Shown: positions 44,532 to 54,744, numbered from the stretch's first letter. The stretch is 64,000 nucleotides of DNA from Prevotellaceae bacterium (GCA_020636675.1 JACJXK010000014.1:1-64000), one strand, 5' to 3'. The notes: a model not told the origin generated them from the sequence alone. A program made the numbers and translations.

Positions 44532-45542
44532 TTATCGTTGCCCGTTGTACTCATAGGTTTTTTGGTGCGAATAGAAGGGAATGCCTAACATTCCGTTCCT
44601 GAAATAGAAGATGGAATATCCATATTCGTTGAAAACTCCATAAATATCGGCAGATTCTCGTTCTATCTCGGACCGTACGAATGGGTAGCTCTTGAATTCG
44701 TTGTTATATTTGCCCGTTCCTTCCTCCGATAAAAGGAGATAGGATTTACTGATGTAGGTGTCGCTGGCCATGGATGCATTAATGTATAGGAGTATGGAGA
44801 TGGGCATAATCCCGTAGACGAAGGGATATATGAACTTTTTGATGGTGAAGATTCCTGCAAATTTGAATCTGAATATCAAGTAAAACAAGAGTATGCCCAA
44901 AACGTAGATGGATACCAGCAGCAGGGAAGGTATCCAAACTTTTAGACCTAGGGAGAGAAATACATAAATGTTGTAGGTGAAGGTGGTGCCTATGCAGAAC
45001 CAAGAGAAAACGCCTATGTCTCCGTTAAATTTGCTTATTTTATTGAAGTCGATGAGTTTGAACAGAAGCGCAGTTATTGCTCCTGAAAATCCGAATATGC
45101 CCATTTGTATGAAGATTGGTATATCCAAGAGATATTCGTTGCCAATGAGGGTAATGATTACTACGTTGATGATTGCTATGATTAGGATGGAGAATAAAAG
45201 GTCGGTGAATTCGTTGATTTTAACTAGGTCTTTGTAATATTTGGAATGTATGTATTCCTTGTATCTGGTACGGGCAAACTTCTGGGCCTGGGCTCTCGCA
45301 TATTCTTGATTCCTCTGCTCTTGTTTTTTGCTGAAATTGTAGCTCATACCTGAACTGCTGGCCTCTTTTACTTTGAGTAGATGGATGCAGGCTTCGTTCA
45401 GAAGGATGAACTCTTCGTGTGCATTTGGTGATGGATTGTGGTCTGGATGCAGCTGTTTCGCTTTTTGCTTGTAGGCTTTCTTGATCTCCTCGATGGAGGC
45501 ACCCTCTTTAATTCCTAATATTTCGTAGTATTTTTCTGCCAT
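44532..45542 (-). CDS. Membrane protein with N-terminal J domain
   Basis: 336 residues. The J domain is at the N-terminus (1-60: YYEILGIKEGASIEEIKKAYKQ, then KAKQLHPDHNPSPNA with HPD), followed by a basic helix (70-110) and at least five membrane helices (115-265), with a C-terminal soluble tail (KSYPFVRSEIERESADIYG). It would recruit DnaK to the membrane for an unknown client. It is unrelated in layout to the two C-terminal-J proteins at 23035-24789. Single gene, start ATG 45542. Confidence 0.85.
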   Translation of the reverse strand: MAEKYYEILGIKEGASIEEIKKAYKQKAKQLHPDHNPSPNAHEEFILLNEACIHLLKVKEASSSGMSYNFSKKQEQRNQEYARAQAQKFARTRYKEYIHSKYYKDLVKINEFTDLLFSILIIAIINVVIITLIGNEYLLDIPIFIQMGIFGFSGAITALLFKLIDFNKISKFNGDIGVFSWFCIGTTFTYNIYVFLSLGLKVWIPSLLLVSIYVLGILLFYLIFRFKFAGIFTIKKFIYPFVYGIMPISILLYINASMASDTYISKSYLLLSEEGTGKYNNEFKSYPFVRSEIERESADIYGVFNEYGYSIFYFRNGMLGIPFYSHQKTYEYNGQR

Positions 45543-45651
45543 TCTGATTTTTCTTTATTTATAATAACAAAAAATGGAAAGGATTTGGTCTTTTTGTCGT
45601 TTTGAAAAATGATAGGAGGTCTGAGGTGTTGATGGAATGACTGTTGAAAAT

Positions 45652-45679
45652 GAGGGCTCGAATTTTAATTCGAGCCCTC
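45652..45679 (-). terminator. Hairpin ending the pseudouridine synthase transcript
   Basis: A 28-base near-perfect palindrome (gagggctcgaatt, tt, aattcgagccctc) 17 bases past the stop, followed on the minus strand by a weak T-rich stretch (cattttc). Confidence 0.75.
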
Positions 45680-45696
45680 CGTATGTTATCTTTTCC

Positions 45697-46638
45697 TTAA
45701 AACTTCATTTTCATGTTTTCCGGAAGAGGCGCTTCAAATCTCACTTTCTGACCCGTAGCCGGATGCCGTATTGTCAATATGGCGGCGTGCAGACCTACCC
45801 GGCCTAATGGCGAAAGTGTAGAGCCATATTTCTTGTCGCCCACAATCGGATGGCCTATGCTCTGCATGTGTACGCGTATCTGGTTCTTTTTTCCTGTCTC
45901 CAAATATACTTTTAGAAGGGAATATTCGTTGCTCCTTTTTACTGTCTCGTAGTGGGTGATGGCTTTCTCTCCTCCGTTGTCAGTTGGCGAAGAATAGACT
46001 ATCTTCGATTTCGGAGATTCCGTCAACCAAGAGATGATGGTATCCTTGTCTTTCTCCACTTGGCCCTCCACAATGGCATAATAGATTTTCTCCAACACAT
46101 CGTATCTCCAATAGTTCTGGAGTGATTCCTGAACTTCTTTGCTTTTTGCGAAGAGAAGCACGCCTGAAGTTTCCCTGTCCAGACGGTGCACTACATAGAG
46201 CCGGTTCCTTAGACTTTGCTTTTTCAGATGGTTCATCAGGATACGGAAGGCTGTCAATGTTTCTTTCTTCTCCGTGGCAACGGACAGCAGTCCCTCCGAT
46301 TTGTTGACCACGATGATATATTCGTCTTCATAGATGATTTTGAGTTTGGAGTGGTGAAGTCCGCTCTCTTTGCTGCTGAAGTTTACGATGACGACATCCC
46401 CGTTCTTGACAGGATGGTTGTATTGTGTGACGATCCTTTCGTTTACCGTTATTCTTTGGTTGGATAGCAGAGCTTTTACGGACGATTTGCTCATGCTTCC
46501 CATTTTTCTCATTACATAGTCGAACAGTTCTGCCTCTTCCTTTACGTGGAAAGTTGTGAACTTGTCCTTCTTCTTGCCTTTTTTCTGGGAATCTTTTTCC
46601 TTCAGATTCAATCTTGGCGAGTTTTCGTTGATTAACAT
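45697..46638 (-). CDS. RluA-family pseudouridine synthase with S4 domain
   Basis: 313 residues. A Lys-rich N-terminus, an S4 domain (about 35-95: FDYVMRKMGSMSKSSVKALLSNQ) and the catalytic domain with VVHRLDRETSGVLLFAKS (catalytic Asp), KIYYAIVEGQV and ETGKKNQIRVHMQSIGHPIVGD. It isomerises uridine to pseudouridine in rRNA or tRNA; RluD-like by the S4 domain, but the exact target base is not decidable. Start ATG 46638. Confidence 0.93.
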   Translation of the reverse strand: MLINENSPRLNLKEKDSQKKGKKKDKFTTFHVKEEAELFDYVMRKMGSMSKSSVKALLSNQRITVNERIVTQYNHPVKNGDVVIVNFSSKESGLHHSKLKIIYEDEYIIVVNKSEGLLSVATEKKETLTAFRILMNHLKKQSLRNRLYVVHRLDRETSGVLLFAKSKEVQESLQNYWRYDVLEKIYYAIVEGQVEKDKDTIISWLTESPKSKIVYSSPTDNGGEKAITHYETVKRSNEYSLLKVYLETGKKNQIRVHMQSIGHPIVGDKKYGSTLSPLGRVGLHAAILTIRHPATGQKVRFEAPLPENMKMKF

Positions 46639-46809
46639 AATCTCTTCGGTGTTATTTTAATGCCTTAACGGTCGCAAAGATAAGCATAAAAAACGAAGAA
46701 TGAAGGGACTATGTTTTGAAATGCTTTCTTATGCTGTGCAAAACCTACTGTTGATGGGTGTTGTCGCTCCGTTGCCGGCTTAGAAGATGAAACTTTATCG
46801 AAAAATGCA

Positions 46810-46838
46810 TTGACATTGAAAGTTAAATGTTATTTTTG
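46810..46838 (+). promoter_or_regulatory. Promoter of surface lipoprotein gene
   Basis: TTG at 46810-46812 and TATTTTTG at 46831-46838, spacer 18, matching the Bacteroidetes pattern; the start codon is 35 bases downstream. Confidence 0.6.
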
Positions 46839-46873
46839 TGTAAATTTTTTAAGTGAAACAAAGAAAAATAGAA

Positions 46874-47731
46874 ATGAAATTAACTAAGTTATGTGTTCTC
46901 ATGCTGGCTTTTGCCGGTCTTTTATTTGTCTCTTGTGATAAAGATGATGATAGTGAGAAGAATGGAAATGGAGTGGTTGATTTGACTCTTGGTTTGAAGA
47001 GCAATTATGATGGTGTGCTCGACCTTTCATTTAGTAAGTCGAATGCGAACATCGGTTTTGAGCGTGTCGATGTTAATTTGGTGAACGTGAAGTTCAACCA
47101 GTTTGCTGTCGGTGGTTATGATCTGGGGGCAATTCGTATTGATAGCGTGTCGCTGTCCAAAAGTTCAGTGGTCCGCATGCAGCGTGATAGCCAGTTGGTG
47201 GTTCTTGATCTCGACAAGGATGGGTCGGCTGCCGATACGTTGTATGTTTCGTTTCAGGGAGAGGCTTATGATAACGACTCTATTTTTGCCGTGATCTCTA
47301 TTATGGGGATAAAGGCGATGAATAATATCCCATTGGCCGTGAATTTCTATACGGGTAGGGTGGAAGAGAAGGAGAACCAGAATCCGATAGATGGCGGTGA
47401 AATATGGAATTCTTTTGACGGCGAGTATTCGGGTGTGTTGACTACTAGTGGTGTGGATTCTCCGTTGAATATAGAGGTGGATAAGGTGGATGGCTATGAG
47501 GTTAAGCTCTCCGTGAAGGACTTTCCTGCCGGAGTTTTGGGAAATGTGGATCTTACGTTTGAGAAAATTGTAGTGAAGGAGAACGAGGATGGAACCTGCG
47601 ACTTCTCCGGTTCGATGAAGTATGTCGATATTATTGATGTGAATATCGTAGGTTCGGCGAAGGAGAAAAATGCCATAGAGTTCCAAGTCTCTTATGCTGC
47701 TACTACAGTATCATATGTAGGTGAGAAATAG
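46874..47731 (+). CDS. Surface-type lipoprotein with calycin-like domain
   Basis: 285 residues from ATG 46874. Signal peptide with lipobox LLFVSC (Cys21) followed by DKDDDSEKN, an acidic run that serves as a lipoprotein export signal to the cell surface in Bacteroidetes. The body is beta-rich in two parts: 35-170 and 180-285 (EIWNSFDGEYSGVLTTSG, then GSMKYVDIIDVNIVGSAKEK), the second resembling calycin/lipocalin-like domains of Bacteroides lipoproteins. Ligand unknown. ATG 46853 would precede the signal with charged residues and is less likely. It ends at the shared terminator 47763. Confidence 0.75.
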   Translation: MKLTKLCVLMLAFAGLLFVSCDKDDDSEKNGNGVVDLTLGLKSNYDGVLDLSFSKSNANIGFERVDVNLVNVKFNQFAVGGYDLGAIRIDSVSLSKSSVVRMQRDSQLVVLDLDKDGSAADTLYVSFQGEAYDNDSIFAVISIMGIKAMNNIPLAVNFYTGRVEEKENQNPIDGGEIWNSFDGEYSGVLTTSGVDSPLNIEVDKVDGYEVKLSVKDFPAGVLGNVDLTFEKIVVKENEDGTCDFSGSMKYVDIIDVNIVGSAKEKNAIEFQVSYAATTVSYVGEK

Positions 47732-47762
47732 ACGAAAGTATTTGTTCGGTTTTTATACACGA

Positions 47763-47796
47763 AAAAAAGGACGGCTTGTATAAGTCGTCCTTTTTC
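47763..47796. terminator. Bidirectional terminator between lipoprotein gene and clpB
   Basis: aaaaaaaggacggctt, tgtata loop, aagtcgtcctttttt: A run and T run on either side of a GGACG-CGTCC stem let it serve both convergent genes. Confidence 0.88.
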
Positions 47797-47808
47797 GATG
47801 TTAGGATA

Positions 47809-50397
47809 TTAGTTATTGAAAATCAATCCTTCATCCCTTACATCTACCATAATTGGTTTGGTGCGGTCTATGCTCTGGGCAATCAGACTTTTTGATAACT
47901 CATTCAGCAAGCAACGTTGTATGACACGTTTTACCGGACGGGCACCGAACTGAGGGTCGTACCCCTCTTCGGCGATGAACTTCAGCGCGGCGTCCGAAAC
48001 CTCTAGCTTGACTCCGTTTTGCTCCAGCATCTTCTTTATTCCGTTGATCTGAATCTTGACGATTTTCTGAATCTCCTTCTCTGAGAGTGGAGTGAACATT
48101 ATAATCTCGTCTATACGGTTCAAGAATTCCGGACGGATGGTCTTCTTCAGCAATTCGAGCACGTCGTTTTTGGCCGATTCGATGGTCTCGTCCCTGTTGG
48201 CGTCCGTCATCTTCTCGAACTTCTCACGTATGAGAGAAGATCCGATGTTGGAGGTCATGATGATAATCGTGTTCTTGAAGTTGACCAGCCTGCCTTTGTT
48301 ATCTGTCAGACGTCCGTCGTCAAGGACCTGCAGCAGCGTGTTGAACACATCCGGATGGGCTTTCTCTATCTCATCGAAAAGGACTACCGAATAAGGTTTC
48401 CTCCGGATGGCCTCCGTCAATTGTCCGCCCTCGTCGTAGCCTACATATCCTGGAGGCGAACCGATGAGTCGGGTTACGGAGAATTTTTCCTGATACTCCG
48501 ACATGTCGATACGGGTCATCATATTCTCGTCGTCGAATAGGAAGTCGGCCAATGCTTTCGCCAACTCTGTCTTTCCGACACCGGTCGTTCCCAAGAAGAT
48601 GAACGAGCCGATGGGCCTTTTCGGGTCTTGCAGTCCGGCGCGGCTACGTCTCACCGCATCGGCGATGGCTATGATGGCATCGTCTTGGCCTACTACGCGT
48701 TTGTGTAGCTCCTCTTCCAGGTGCAGAAGCTTCTCTTTCTCGCTCTGCAACATCTTGTTGACAGGGATTCCCGTCCATTTGGAGACGATGTCTGCGATGT
48801 CTTCGCTGTCTACTTCCTCTTTGATAAGAGGGGAGTTGGACTGTATCTCCTTCAGTTTGGACTGGCTGTCGGCAATCTGTTTCTCGGCCTCCTTTATTTT
48901 GCCGTACCTGATTTCGGCCACTTGCTCGTAGTTTCCCTCTCGTTCGGCACGGTCGGCTTCGAATTTTAAGTTCTCAATGTCTATTTTCGACTGTTGAATC
49001 TTATTGATGATCTCTTTTTCCGAGCTCCATTTTGCCCGTATCACCTTGCTCTCTTCCTTGAGGTCTGCAATCTCTTTGGAGAGCTGGTCCATCTTTTGCT
49101 TGTCGGCCTCCCTTTTGATGGCCTCCCTCTCAATCTCCAGCTGCTTGATCTCGCGCTCTTTCTTGTCCAGACTTTCGGGAACGGAGTCTATCTGCAGCCT
49201 TAGTCTGGCGGCGGCCTCGTCCACTAGGTCGATGGCCTTGTCTGGCAGGAACCTGTCGGTGATGTATCTGCTGGACAGCTCAACTGCGCTGATCAGGGCG
49301 TCATCCTTGATACGTACTTTGTGGTGGTTTTCGTATTTCTCCTTCAGACCACGGAGTATGGAGATGGTGCTGGCCTCGTCCGGTTCGTTGACCATGACAA
49401 TTTGGAAACGACGTTCCAAGGCTTTGTCCTTTTCGAAATATTTTTGGTACTCGTCCAGAGTTGTGGCACCGATAGACCTCAACTCCCCTCGTGCCAATGC
49501 GGGCTTGAGAATGTTGGCGGCATCCATCGCACCGTCGCTTTTGCCCGCACCTACCAACGTATGTATCTCATCGATGAAAAGAATTATTTCTCCGTCGCTT
49601 TTACTCACCTCGTTGACCACCGCTTTTAGTCTCTCCTCGAATTCACCCTTGTATTTGGCACCAGCAATGATCGCACCCATGTCCAAGGAGTAAATCTGTT
49701 TGCTCTTCAAATTTTCCGGTACGTCTCCGCGGAATATACGGTTGGCCAAACCCTCTACGATGGCCGTTTTCCCTGTTCCCGGTTCGCCTATCAGTATAGG
49801 GTTGTTCTTGGTACGCCTGCTCAAAATCTGCAATACCCTACGGATCTCCTCGTCTCGGCCTATGACCGGATCTAGTTTTCCTGCGCGGGCCTTCTCGTTC
49901 AGGTTGATGGCATACTTGTTCAGCGAGTTGTACGTGTCTTCGGCCGATTGGCTGGAGACTTTATTTCCTTTTCTCAACTCGTTAATGGCAGATTGTGTGC
50001 CATCCTCGGTCAATCCCGCATCTTTAAGTATGGAGGAGGCGTTGCTTTTGACGTTCAGTATGGCGAGAAAGATGAATTCTATGGAGACAAATTCGTCGCC
50101 GGCTTTCTTTGAATATTCGTCGGCTTTTTGTAATACATTGTTGGACTCTCTCGACAAGTAAGGCTCACCTCCGCTTACTTTTGGTAGCGAGTCTATTGTT
50201 TTGTCGATGGCAGACGCGATGATGCGAGTGTTCGCTCCAAACTTGTTGAAGATGAAGTTGGTCACGGTTTCGCCTGTTTCCATGATAGCCTTCAGCAAAT
50301 GGATAGGTTCAATGGCTTGTTGGTTACGCACTTGAACTATGTTGGCCGCTTTCTCGATGGCCTCCTGACTTTTGATTGTAAAGTTATTCAAATTCAT
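47809..50397 (-). CDS. clpB: ATP-dependent disaggregase ClpB
   Basis: 862 residues, usual length. N-domain (1-145), NBD1 with Walker A GEPGTGKT (204-211) and IILFIDEIHTLVGAG, the coiled-coil M-domain (about 405-525, Glu/Lys/Arg-rich) that distinguishes ClpB from ClpA/C, and NBD2 with GTTGVGKT and VVLFDEIEKAHPDV, plus the C-terminal D2 small domain. With DnaK it resolubilises aggregated proteins. The leader upstream (50398-50460) has no clear CIRCE or known heat-shock site. Start ATG 50397. Confidence 0.98.
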   Translation of the reverse strand: MNLNNFTIKSQEAIEKAANIVQVRNQQAIEPIHLLKAIMETGETVTNFIFNKFGANTRIIASAIDKTIDSLPKVSGGEPYLSRESNNVLQKADEYSKKAGDEFVSIEFIFLAILNVKSNASSILKDAGLTEDGTQSAINELRKGNKVSSQSAEDTYNSLNKYAINLNEKARAGKLDPVIGRDEEIRRVLQILSRRTKNNPILIGEPGTGKTAIVEGLANRIFRGDVPENLKSKQIYSLDMGAIIAGAKYKGEFEERLKAVVNEVSKSDGEIILFIDEIHTLVGAGKSDGAMDAANILKPALARGELRSIGATTLDEYQKYFEKDKALERRFQIVMVNEPDEASTISILRGLKEKYENHHKVRIKDDALISAVELSSRYITDRFLPDKAIDLVDEAAARLRLQIDSVPESLDKKEREIKQLEIEREAIKREADKQKMDQLSKEIADLKEESKVIRAKWSSEKEIINKIQQSKIDIENLKFEADRAEREGNYEQVAEIRYGKIKEAEKQIADSQSKLKEIQSNSPLIKEEVDSEDIADIVSKWTGIPVNKMLQSEKEKLLHLEEELHKRVVGQDDAIIAIADAVRRSRAGLQDPKRPIGSFIFLGTTGVGKTELAKALADFLFDDENMMTRIDMSEYQEKFSVTRLIGSPPGYVGYDEGGQLTEAIRRKPYSVVLFDEIEKAHPDVFNTLLQVLDDGRLTDNKGRLVNFKNTIIIMTSNIGSSLIREKFEKMTDANRDETIESAKNDVLELLKKTIRPEFLNRIDEIIMFTPLSEKEIQKIVKIQINGIKKMLEQNGVKLEVSDAALKFIAEEGYDPQFGARPVKRVIQRCLLNELSKSLIAQSIDRTKPIMVDVRDEGLIFNN

Positions 50398-51024
50398 AGC
50401 GTATATAATTTTAGTTGTTACTCTTTTAACTAGGGGAAGACTCTCATTTTGTTCAGAACTCTCCCTTTGTGGTTAGTCTTGTTGGTTGTTTCTTGTTTGC
50501 CAACGTTTCTGTATGTCCAAATACTTTGCCATTCTTATAAAAAACTAAAAACGGGACAATGTGTCTTCGCTTTTAGATATCATTATGACAAATTGTCATG
50601 TTTTTTAAATTAAAATATATGTCAAAATTACGTGTTGTTTGTGTGTGGATATAGATAAAATAAAGATAAAGAATGATTTATGACTTTCTTTTCTGTTGAT
50701 TTTGTTGGGATTCGAAGATGCGGTAATGATGCTTATATTACATATGTTTATTTCTGAAATATAAAGAGGGAAGCCTGCGTTGCGAATCAAGTCTTGTGAT
50801 TATTTTTTTTGAAGGAATAATGAGCGGAGTCGAAAATTAGGTGTTTGATAGATGAAATTCTGTGTGATTGATGTTTAGTAATGAACCAAAAATAACTTCC
50901 GTAACTTTAAGTGATCATGAAGAAATAACGTACTAAAGTTCAAAACATCCTGAAAGTATGCTTCCAAGCATTGCATTGATAGCAAACATTTCGTAGATTT
51001 TTGAACATGATTTCTAAAACGTCT
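50398..51024. other. Gene-free A/T-rich gap upstream of clpB
   Basis: Over 600 bases without a convincing gene. It holds the leader and promoter of clpB (not resolved) and the sequence aatgaaccaaaaataacttccgtaactt near 50880, which partly recurs near 51370 (aaagaataacttccgcaacttt). No hairpin of note. Confidence 0.5.
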
Positions 51025-51385
51025 CTTTTTCAACAGGCGTACACTCGCCTTTGGCCGCGGAGGAGGGGAGGTACGTGCCGCAGCGTGAAAAAACCTTTTT
51101 GCCCGAGTACGAGGGGATAAAAAAGGTTTTAGCGGAGGAACGTGCCGTGCCTCCCGGAAAGCGGGCAACAGCGCAGGCACTTTTGCTTACTTTTCTTGCT
51201 GGAGAAAAGTAAGTGCCCGTCCGGCAGGAGGACAGAAATGATTGTCGTGTATGGCGCATTCCTCCGGAATGCGGTTGCCGATGCCTATTTCCCCCTCTAC
51301 AAAGAGATGATGCCTATGGCATTTTTTCAAAATCGTCATAAGTTGTTTTTTGCCGATTACTTAGTAATGGTTAAAGAATAACTTC
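51025..51385. repeat. Dispersed intergenic mosaic repeat, copy B
   Basis: Parallel to copy A (5845-6245): cctttggccgcggaggagg (51050), gggcaacagcgcaggcac (51165), the gcttacttttcttgctggagaaaagtaag hairpin (51186), tgcccgtccggcaggagg (51214), cattcctccggaatg (51258), and gatgcctatggcattttttcaaaatcgtcataag (51309). An extra block around 51080-51150 (aaaaccttttt...aaaaaggtttt) is absent from copy A. Confidence 0.75.
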
Positions 51386-51495
51386 CGCAACTTTTTAACA
51401 GAAAACTCTTTGCATTTAAATCTTGGCAAGCAGAAATCTGCGGAAGATGTTTTTTTACTGTTGCTTAATGGGATTTTTAATCCTCGTCCCTTCGG

Positions 51496-51527
51496 TTTTA
51501 TATTTCTCCTACTATTTGCTATATTTG
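51496..51527 (+). promoter_or_regulatory. Promoter of the AAA-ATPase array
   Basis: TATATTTG at 51520-51527 with TTTT at 51496-51499, 20 bases upstream. The same -7 octamer precedes copies 2 (53121-53128) and 3 (54718-54725), so each unit may be transcribed separately. Confidence 0.65.
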
Positions 51528-51550
51528 TAATCTAAAAAATCAGAAACACA

Positions 51551-53116
51551 ATGGCAGAGAGATTCTTTCCCATCGGAATACAGACGTTCGAGAAGCTTCG
51601 CGAGCGGAACGCTATATACATAGACAAGACGGAATACATCTATCGGTTGGCCCATAATGGAACCACCTATTTCCTGAGCCGTCCGCGCCGTTTCGGGAAG
51701 AGCCTGCTGGTATCAACGATGGAGGCTTATTTCCAAGGACGCAAGGAACTGTTCCAAGGTCTCGCCATAGAGAAGCTGGAGACGGAGTGGACGTCATATC
51801 CCGTGCTCCGCTTCGACCTGAGCGGGTCTAAATATTCGGAGATAGAGAACCTGAAAAGTTCGCTGGACTTTATCTTGTCTAGATATGAGGATGTTTACGT
51901 GGATGGAAATAAGGGAGGAACGTTTAGTACACGCCTCTCCAGACTGATTGCCGCAGCCAAAGAGAAAACAGGCAAGCCTGTTGTCGTTCTGATTGACGAA
52001 TATGACGCTCCGATGCTCGACTCGCTGAACAGCCCGGAACGGATGAAGGACATCCGCGAAATCATGCGCGACTTCTACAGCCCGTTGAAGTCTGCCGACG
52101 AATATCTGAAGTTCATCTTTCTGACAGGCATCTCAAAATTCAGCCAGCTGAGCATCTTCAGCGAGCTGAACAATTTGGATAACATCAGTATGTGGAACGA
52201 GTATGGCTCTATCTGCGGCATTACCGAACAGGAGTTGAGGACGGAGATGGAAGGTGAAATACAAAGGATGGATGAAAGTCTAAATCTCTCTTTTGAAGAG
52301 GCTTGCGCCAAGCTGAAAGAGAAATATGACGGCTACCATTTCTGCCGTGAATCGGAAGATATATACAATCCGTTCAGCCTGTTGAACGCCTTGCAGAAGA
52401 AGACGTTGGACAATTTCTGGTTTTCCACGGGCACGCCGACCTTCCTGACGGAGATGATCAAACGGTACAATATTGATCCACAAACGTTCGAGAAGGGATT
52501 CCCGGCCATCGCCGATATGTTCGACACTCCGACGGAGACGGCCACGTCGCCCATCCCCGTGCTCTACCAGAGCGGATATTTGACCATTAAGTCGTATGAC
52601 CCGGAACTCTCCGTTTACACCTTGGGCTATCCAAATGAGGAGGTGCGGTTAGGCTTCCAGAAGGCATTGATGCAACATTATGCAGCGCCATCGTTGGATG
52701 TCAACGCGATGTTCGTGCTCAACTTCTCGTTGGCCTTGCGGGGTGGCGACATGGATAAGGCGCTTACATTGATGCGCGCCTTTTTCAGTAGCATACCTTA
52801 TGATGTGGAGAACCAGACGGAGGCTCATTACCAGACCGTCTTTTACCTGATTTTTCGTCTCTGCACGTCCTACGTGGTGCGTACGGAAGTGCGTAGTGCC
52901 GCCGGCCGAGCCGACGCCTTGGTGGAGACAGCCGACTCGGTCTACGTCTTCGAGTTCAAGCTCGACGGCAGTGTGGAAGAAGCCCTGCGGCAGATAGACG
53001 ACAAAGGCTACATGATACCATACTCCGCCAACGGAAAACGTCTGGTGAAGGTGGGTGTGAACTTCGACAAGGAGCTGCGCACCATCGGAGAGTGGAAAGT
53101 GGTGGGGTTTAAATAA
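51551..53116 (+). CDS. AAA-ATPase_like/PD-(D/E)XK (DUF1703) protein, array copy 1
   Basis: 521 residues. AAA-ATPase_like domain (1-285): FFPIGIQTFEKLRERNAIYIDKTEY, Walker A SRPRRFGKS (43-51), Walker B VVVLIDEYD (144-152), then FIFLTGISKFSQLSIFSELNNL. The C-terminal PD-(D/E)XK nuclease domain (about 400-521) has GRADALVETADSVYVFEFK with D455, E468 and K470. The family is greatly expanded in Bacteroidetes and has no established function; nucleic-acid cleavage driven by ATP is a fair guess. Copy 1 has its own version of residues 106-137 (DFILSRYEDVYVDGNKGG) and shares its C-terminal block with copy 2. Confidence 0.93.
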   Translation: MAERFFPIGIQTFEKLRERNAIYIDKTEYIYRLAHNGTTYFLSRPRRFGKSLLVSTMEAYFQGRKELFQGLAIEKLETEWTSYPVLRFDLSGSKYSEIENLKSSLDFILSRYEDVYVDGNKGGTFSTRLSRLIAAAKEKTGKPVVVLIDEYDAPMLDSLNSPERMKDIREIMRDFYSPLKSADEYLKFIFLTGISKFSQLSIFSELNNLDNISMWNEYGSICGITEQELRTEMEGEIQRMDESLNLSFEEACAKLKEKYDGYHFCRESEDIYNPFSLLNALQKKTLDNFWFSTGTPTFLTEMIKRYNIDPQTFEKGFPAIADMFDTPTETATSPIPVLYQSGYLTIKSYDPELSVYTLGYPNEEVRLGFQKALMQHYAAPSLDVNAMFVLNFSLALRGGDMDKALTLMRAFFSSIPYDVENQTEAHYQTVFYLIFRLCTSYVVRTEVRSAAGRADALVETADSVYVFEFKLDGSVEEALRQIDDKGYMIPYSANGKRLVKVGVNFDKELRTIGEWKVVGFK

Positions 53117-53147
53117 AAATTATATTTGCAATCAAATCAGAAACACA

Positions 53148-54713
53148 ATGGCAGAGAGATTCTTTCCCATCGGAATACAGACGTTCGAGAAGCTTCGCGA
53201 GCGGAACGCTATATACATAGACAAGACGGAATACATCTATCGGTTGGCCCATAATGGAACCACCTATTTCCTGAGCCGTCCGCGCCGTTTCGGGAAGAGC
53301 CTGCTGGTATCAACGATGGAGGCTTATTTCCAAGGACGCAAGGAACTGTTCCAAGGTCTCGCCATAGAGAAGCTGGAGACGGAGTGGACGTCATATCCCG
53401 TGCTCCGCTTCGACCTGAGCGGGTCTAAATATTCGGAGATAGAGAACCTGAAATCGTCGTTGAACGACTTGCTGCACGAATATGAGCTTGTTTATGGCAA
53501 GCGCACACAAGCGACTGCTTTCAGCACTCGGTTGAAGAATCTGATTGTTGCCGCAGAAGAGAAAACAGGCAAGCCTGTTGTCGTTCTGATTGACGAATAT
53601 GACGCTCCGATGCTCGACTCGCTGAACAGCCCGGAACGGATGGAGGACATCCGCAACATTATGCGCGACTTCTACAGTCCGTTGAAGTCTGCCGACAAGC
53701 ATCTGAAGTTCATCTTTCTGACAGGCATCTCCAAATTCAGCCAGCTGAGCATCTTTAGCGAGCTGAACAATTTGGATAACATCAGTATGTGGAACGAGTA
53801 TGGCTCTATCTGCGGCATTACCGAACAGGAGTTGAGGACGGAGATGGAAGGTGAAATACAAAGGATGGAGGGATGTCTAAATCTCTCTTTTGAAGAGGCT
53901 TGCGCCAAGCTGAAAGAGAAATATGACGGCTACCATTTCTGCCGTGAATCGGAAGATATCTACAATCCGTTCAGCCTGTTGAACGCCTTGCAGAAGAAGA
54001 CGTTGGACAATTTCTGGTTTTCCACGGGCACGCCGACCTTCCTGACGGAGATGATCAAACGGTACAATATTGATCCACAAACGTTCGAGAAGGGATTCCC
54101 GGCCATCGCCGATATGTTCGACACTCCGACGGAGACGGCCACGTCGCCCATCCCCGTGCTCTACCAGAGCGGATATTTGACCATTAAGTCGTATGACCCG
54201 GAACTCTCCGTTTACACCTTGGGCTATCCAAATGAGGAGGTGCGGTTAGGCTTCCAGAAGGCATTGATGCAACATTATGCAGCGCCATCGTTGGATGTCA
54301 ACGCGATGTTCGTGCTCAACTTCTCGTTGGCCTTGCGGGGTGGCGACATGGATAAGGCGCTTACATTGATGCGCGCCTTTTTCAGTAGCATACCTTATGA
54401 TGTGGAGAACCAGACGGAGGCTCATTACCAGACCGTCTTTTACCTGATTTTTCGTCTCTGCACGTCCTACGTGGTGCGTACGGAAGTGCGTAGTGCCGCC
54501 GGCCGAGCCGACGCCTTGGTGGAGACAGCCGACTCGGTCTACGTCTTCGAGTTCAAGCTCGACGGCAGTGTGGAAGAAGCCCTGCGGCAGATAGACGACA
54601 AAGGCTACATGATACCATACTCCGCCAACGGAAAACGTCTGGTGAAGGTGGGTGTGAACTTCGACAAGGAGCTGCGCACCATCGGAGAGTGGAAAGTGGT
54701 GGGGTTTAAATAA
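53148..54713 (+). CDS. AAA-ATPase_like/PD-(D/E)XK (DUF1703) protein, array copy 2
   Basis: 521 residues, same domains and catalytic residues as copy 1 (Walker A SRPRRFGKS, nuclease D455/E468/K470). It is a mosaic: residues about 106-245 (NDLLHEYELVYGKRTQATAF, MEDIRNIM, SADKHLK, RMEGCLNL) match copy 3, while the 352-460 block (ELSVYTLGYPNEEVRLGF) matches copy 1. This pattern is expected from unequal crossing-over between outer copies. Preceded by its own TATATTTG box, 31 bases after the copy 1 stop. Confidence 0.93.
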   Translation: MAERFFPIGIQTFEKLRERNAIYIDKTEYIYRLAHNGTTYFLSRPRRFGKSLLVSTMEAYFQGRKELFQGLAIEKLETEWTSYPVLRFDLSGSKYSEIENLKSSLNDLLHEYELVYGKRTQATAFSTRLKNLIVAAEEKTGKPVVVLIDEYDAPMLDSLNSPERMEDIRNIMRDFYSPLKSADKHLKFIFLTGISKFSQLSIFSELNNLDNISMWNEYGSICGITEQELRTEMEGEIQRMEGCLNLSFEEACAKLKEKYDGYHFCRESEDIYNPFSLLNALQKKTLDNFWFSTGTPTFLTEMIKRYNIDPQTFEKGFPAIADMFDTPTETATSPIPVLYQSGYLTIKSYDPELSVYTLGYPNEEVRLGFQKALMQHYAAPSLDVNAMFVLNFSLALRGGDMDKALTLMRAFFSSIPYDVENQTEAHYQTVFYLIFRLCTSYVVRTEVRSAAGRADALVETADSVYVFEFKLDGSVEEALRQIDDKGYMIPYSANGKRLVKVGVNFDKELRTIGEWKVVGFK

Positions 54714-54744
54714 AAATTATATTTGCAATCAAATCAGAAACACA

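Noticed and set aside
48092..50161. Several long plus-strand frames opposite clpB
   Set aside because: Ser/Leu-rich antisense shadows; clpB motifs are complete on the other strand.
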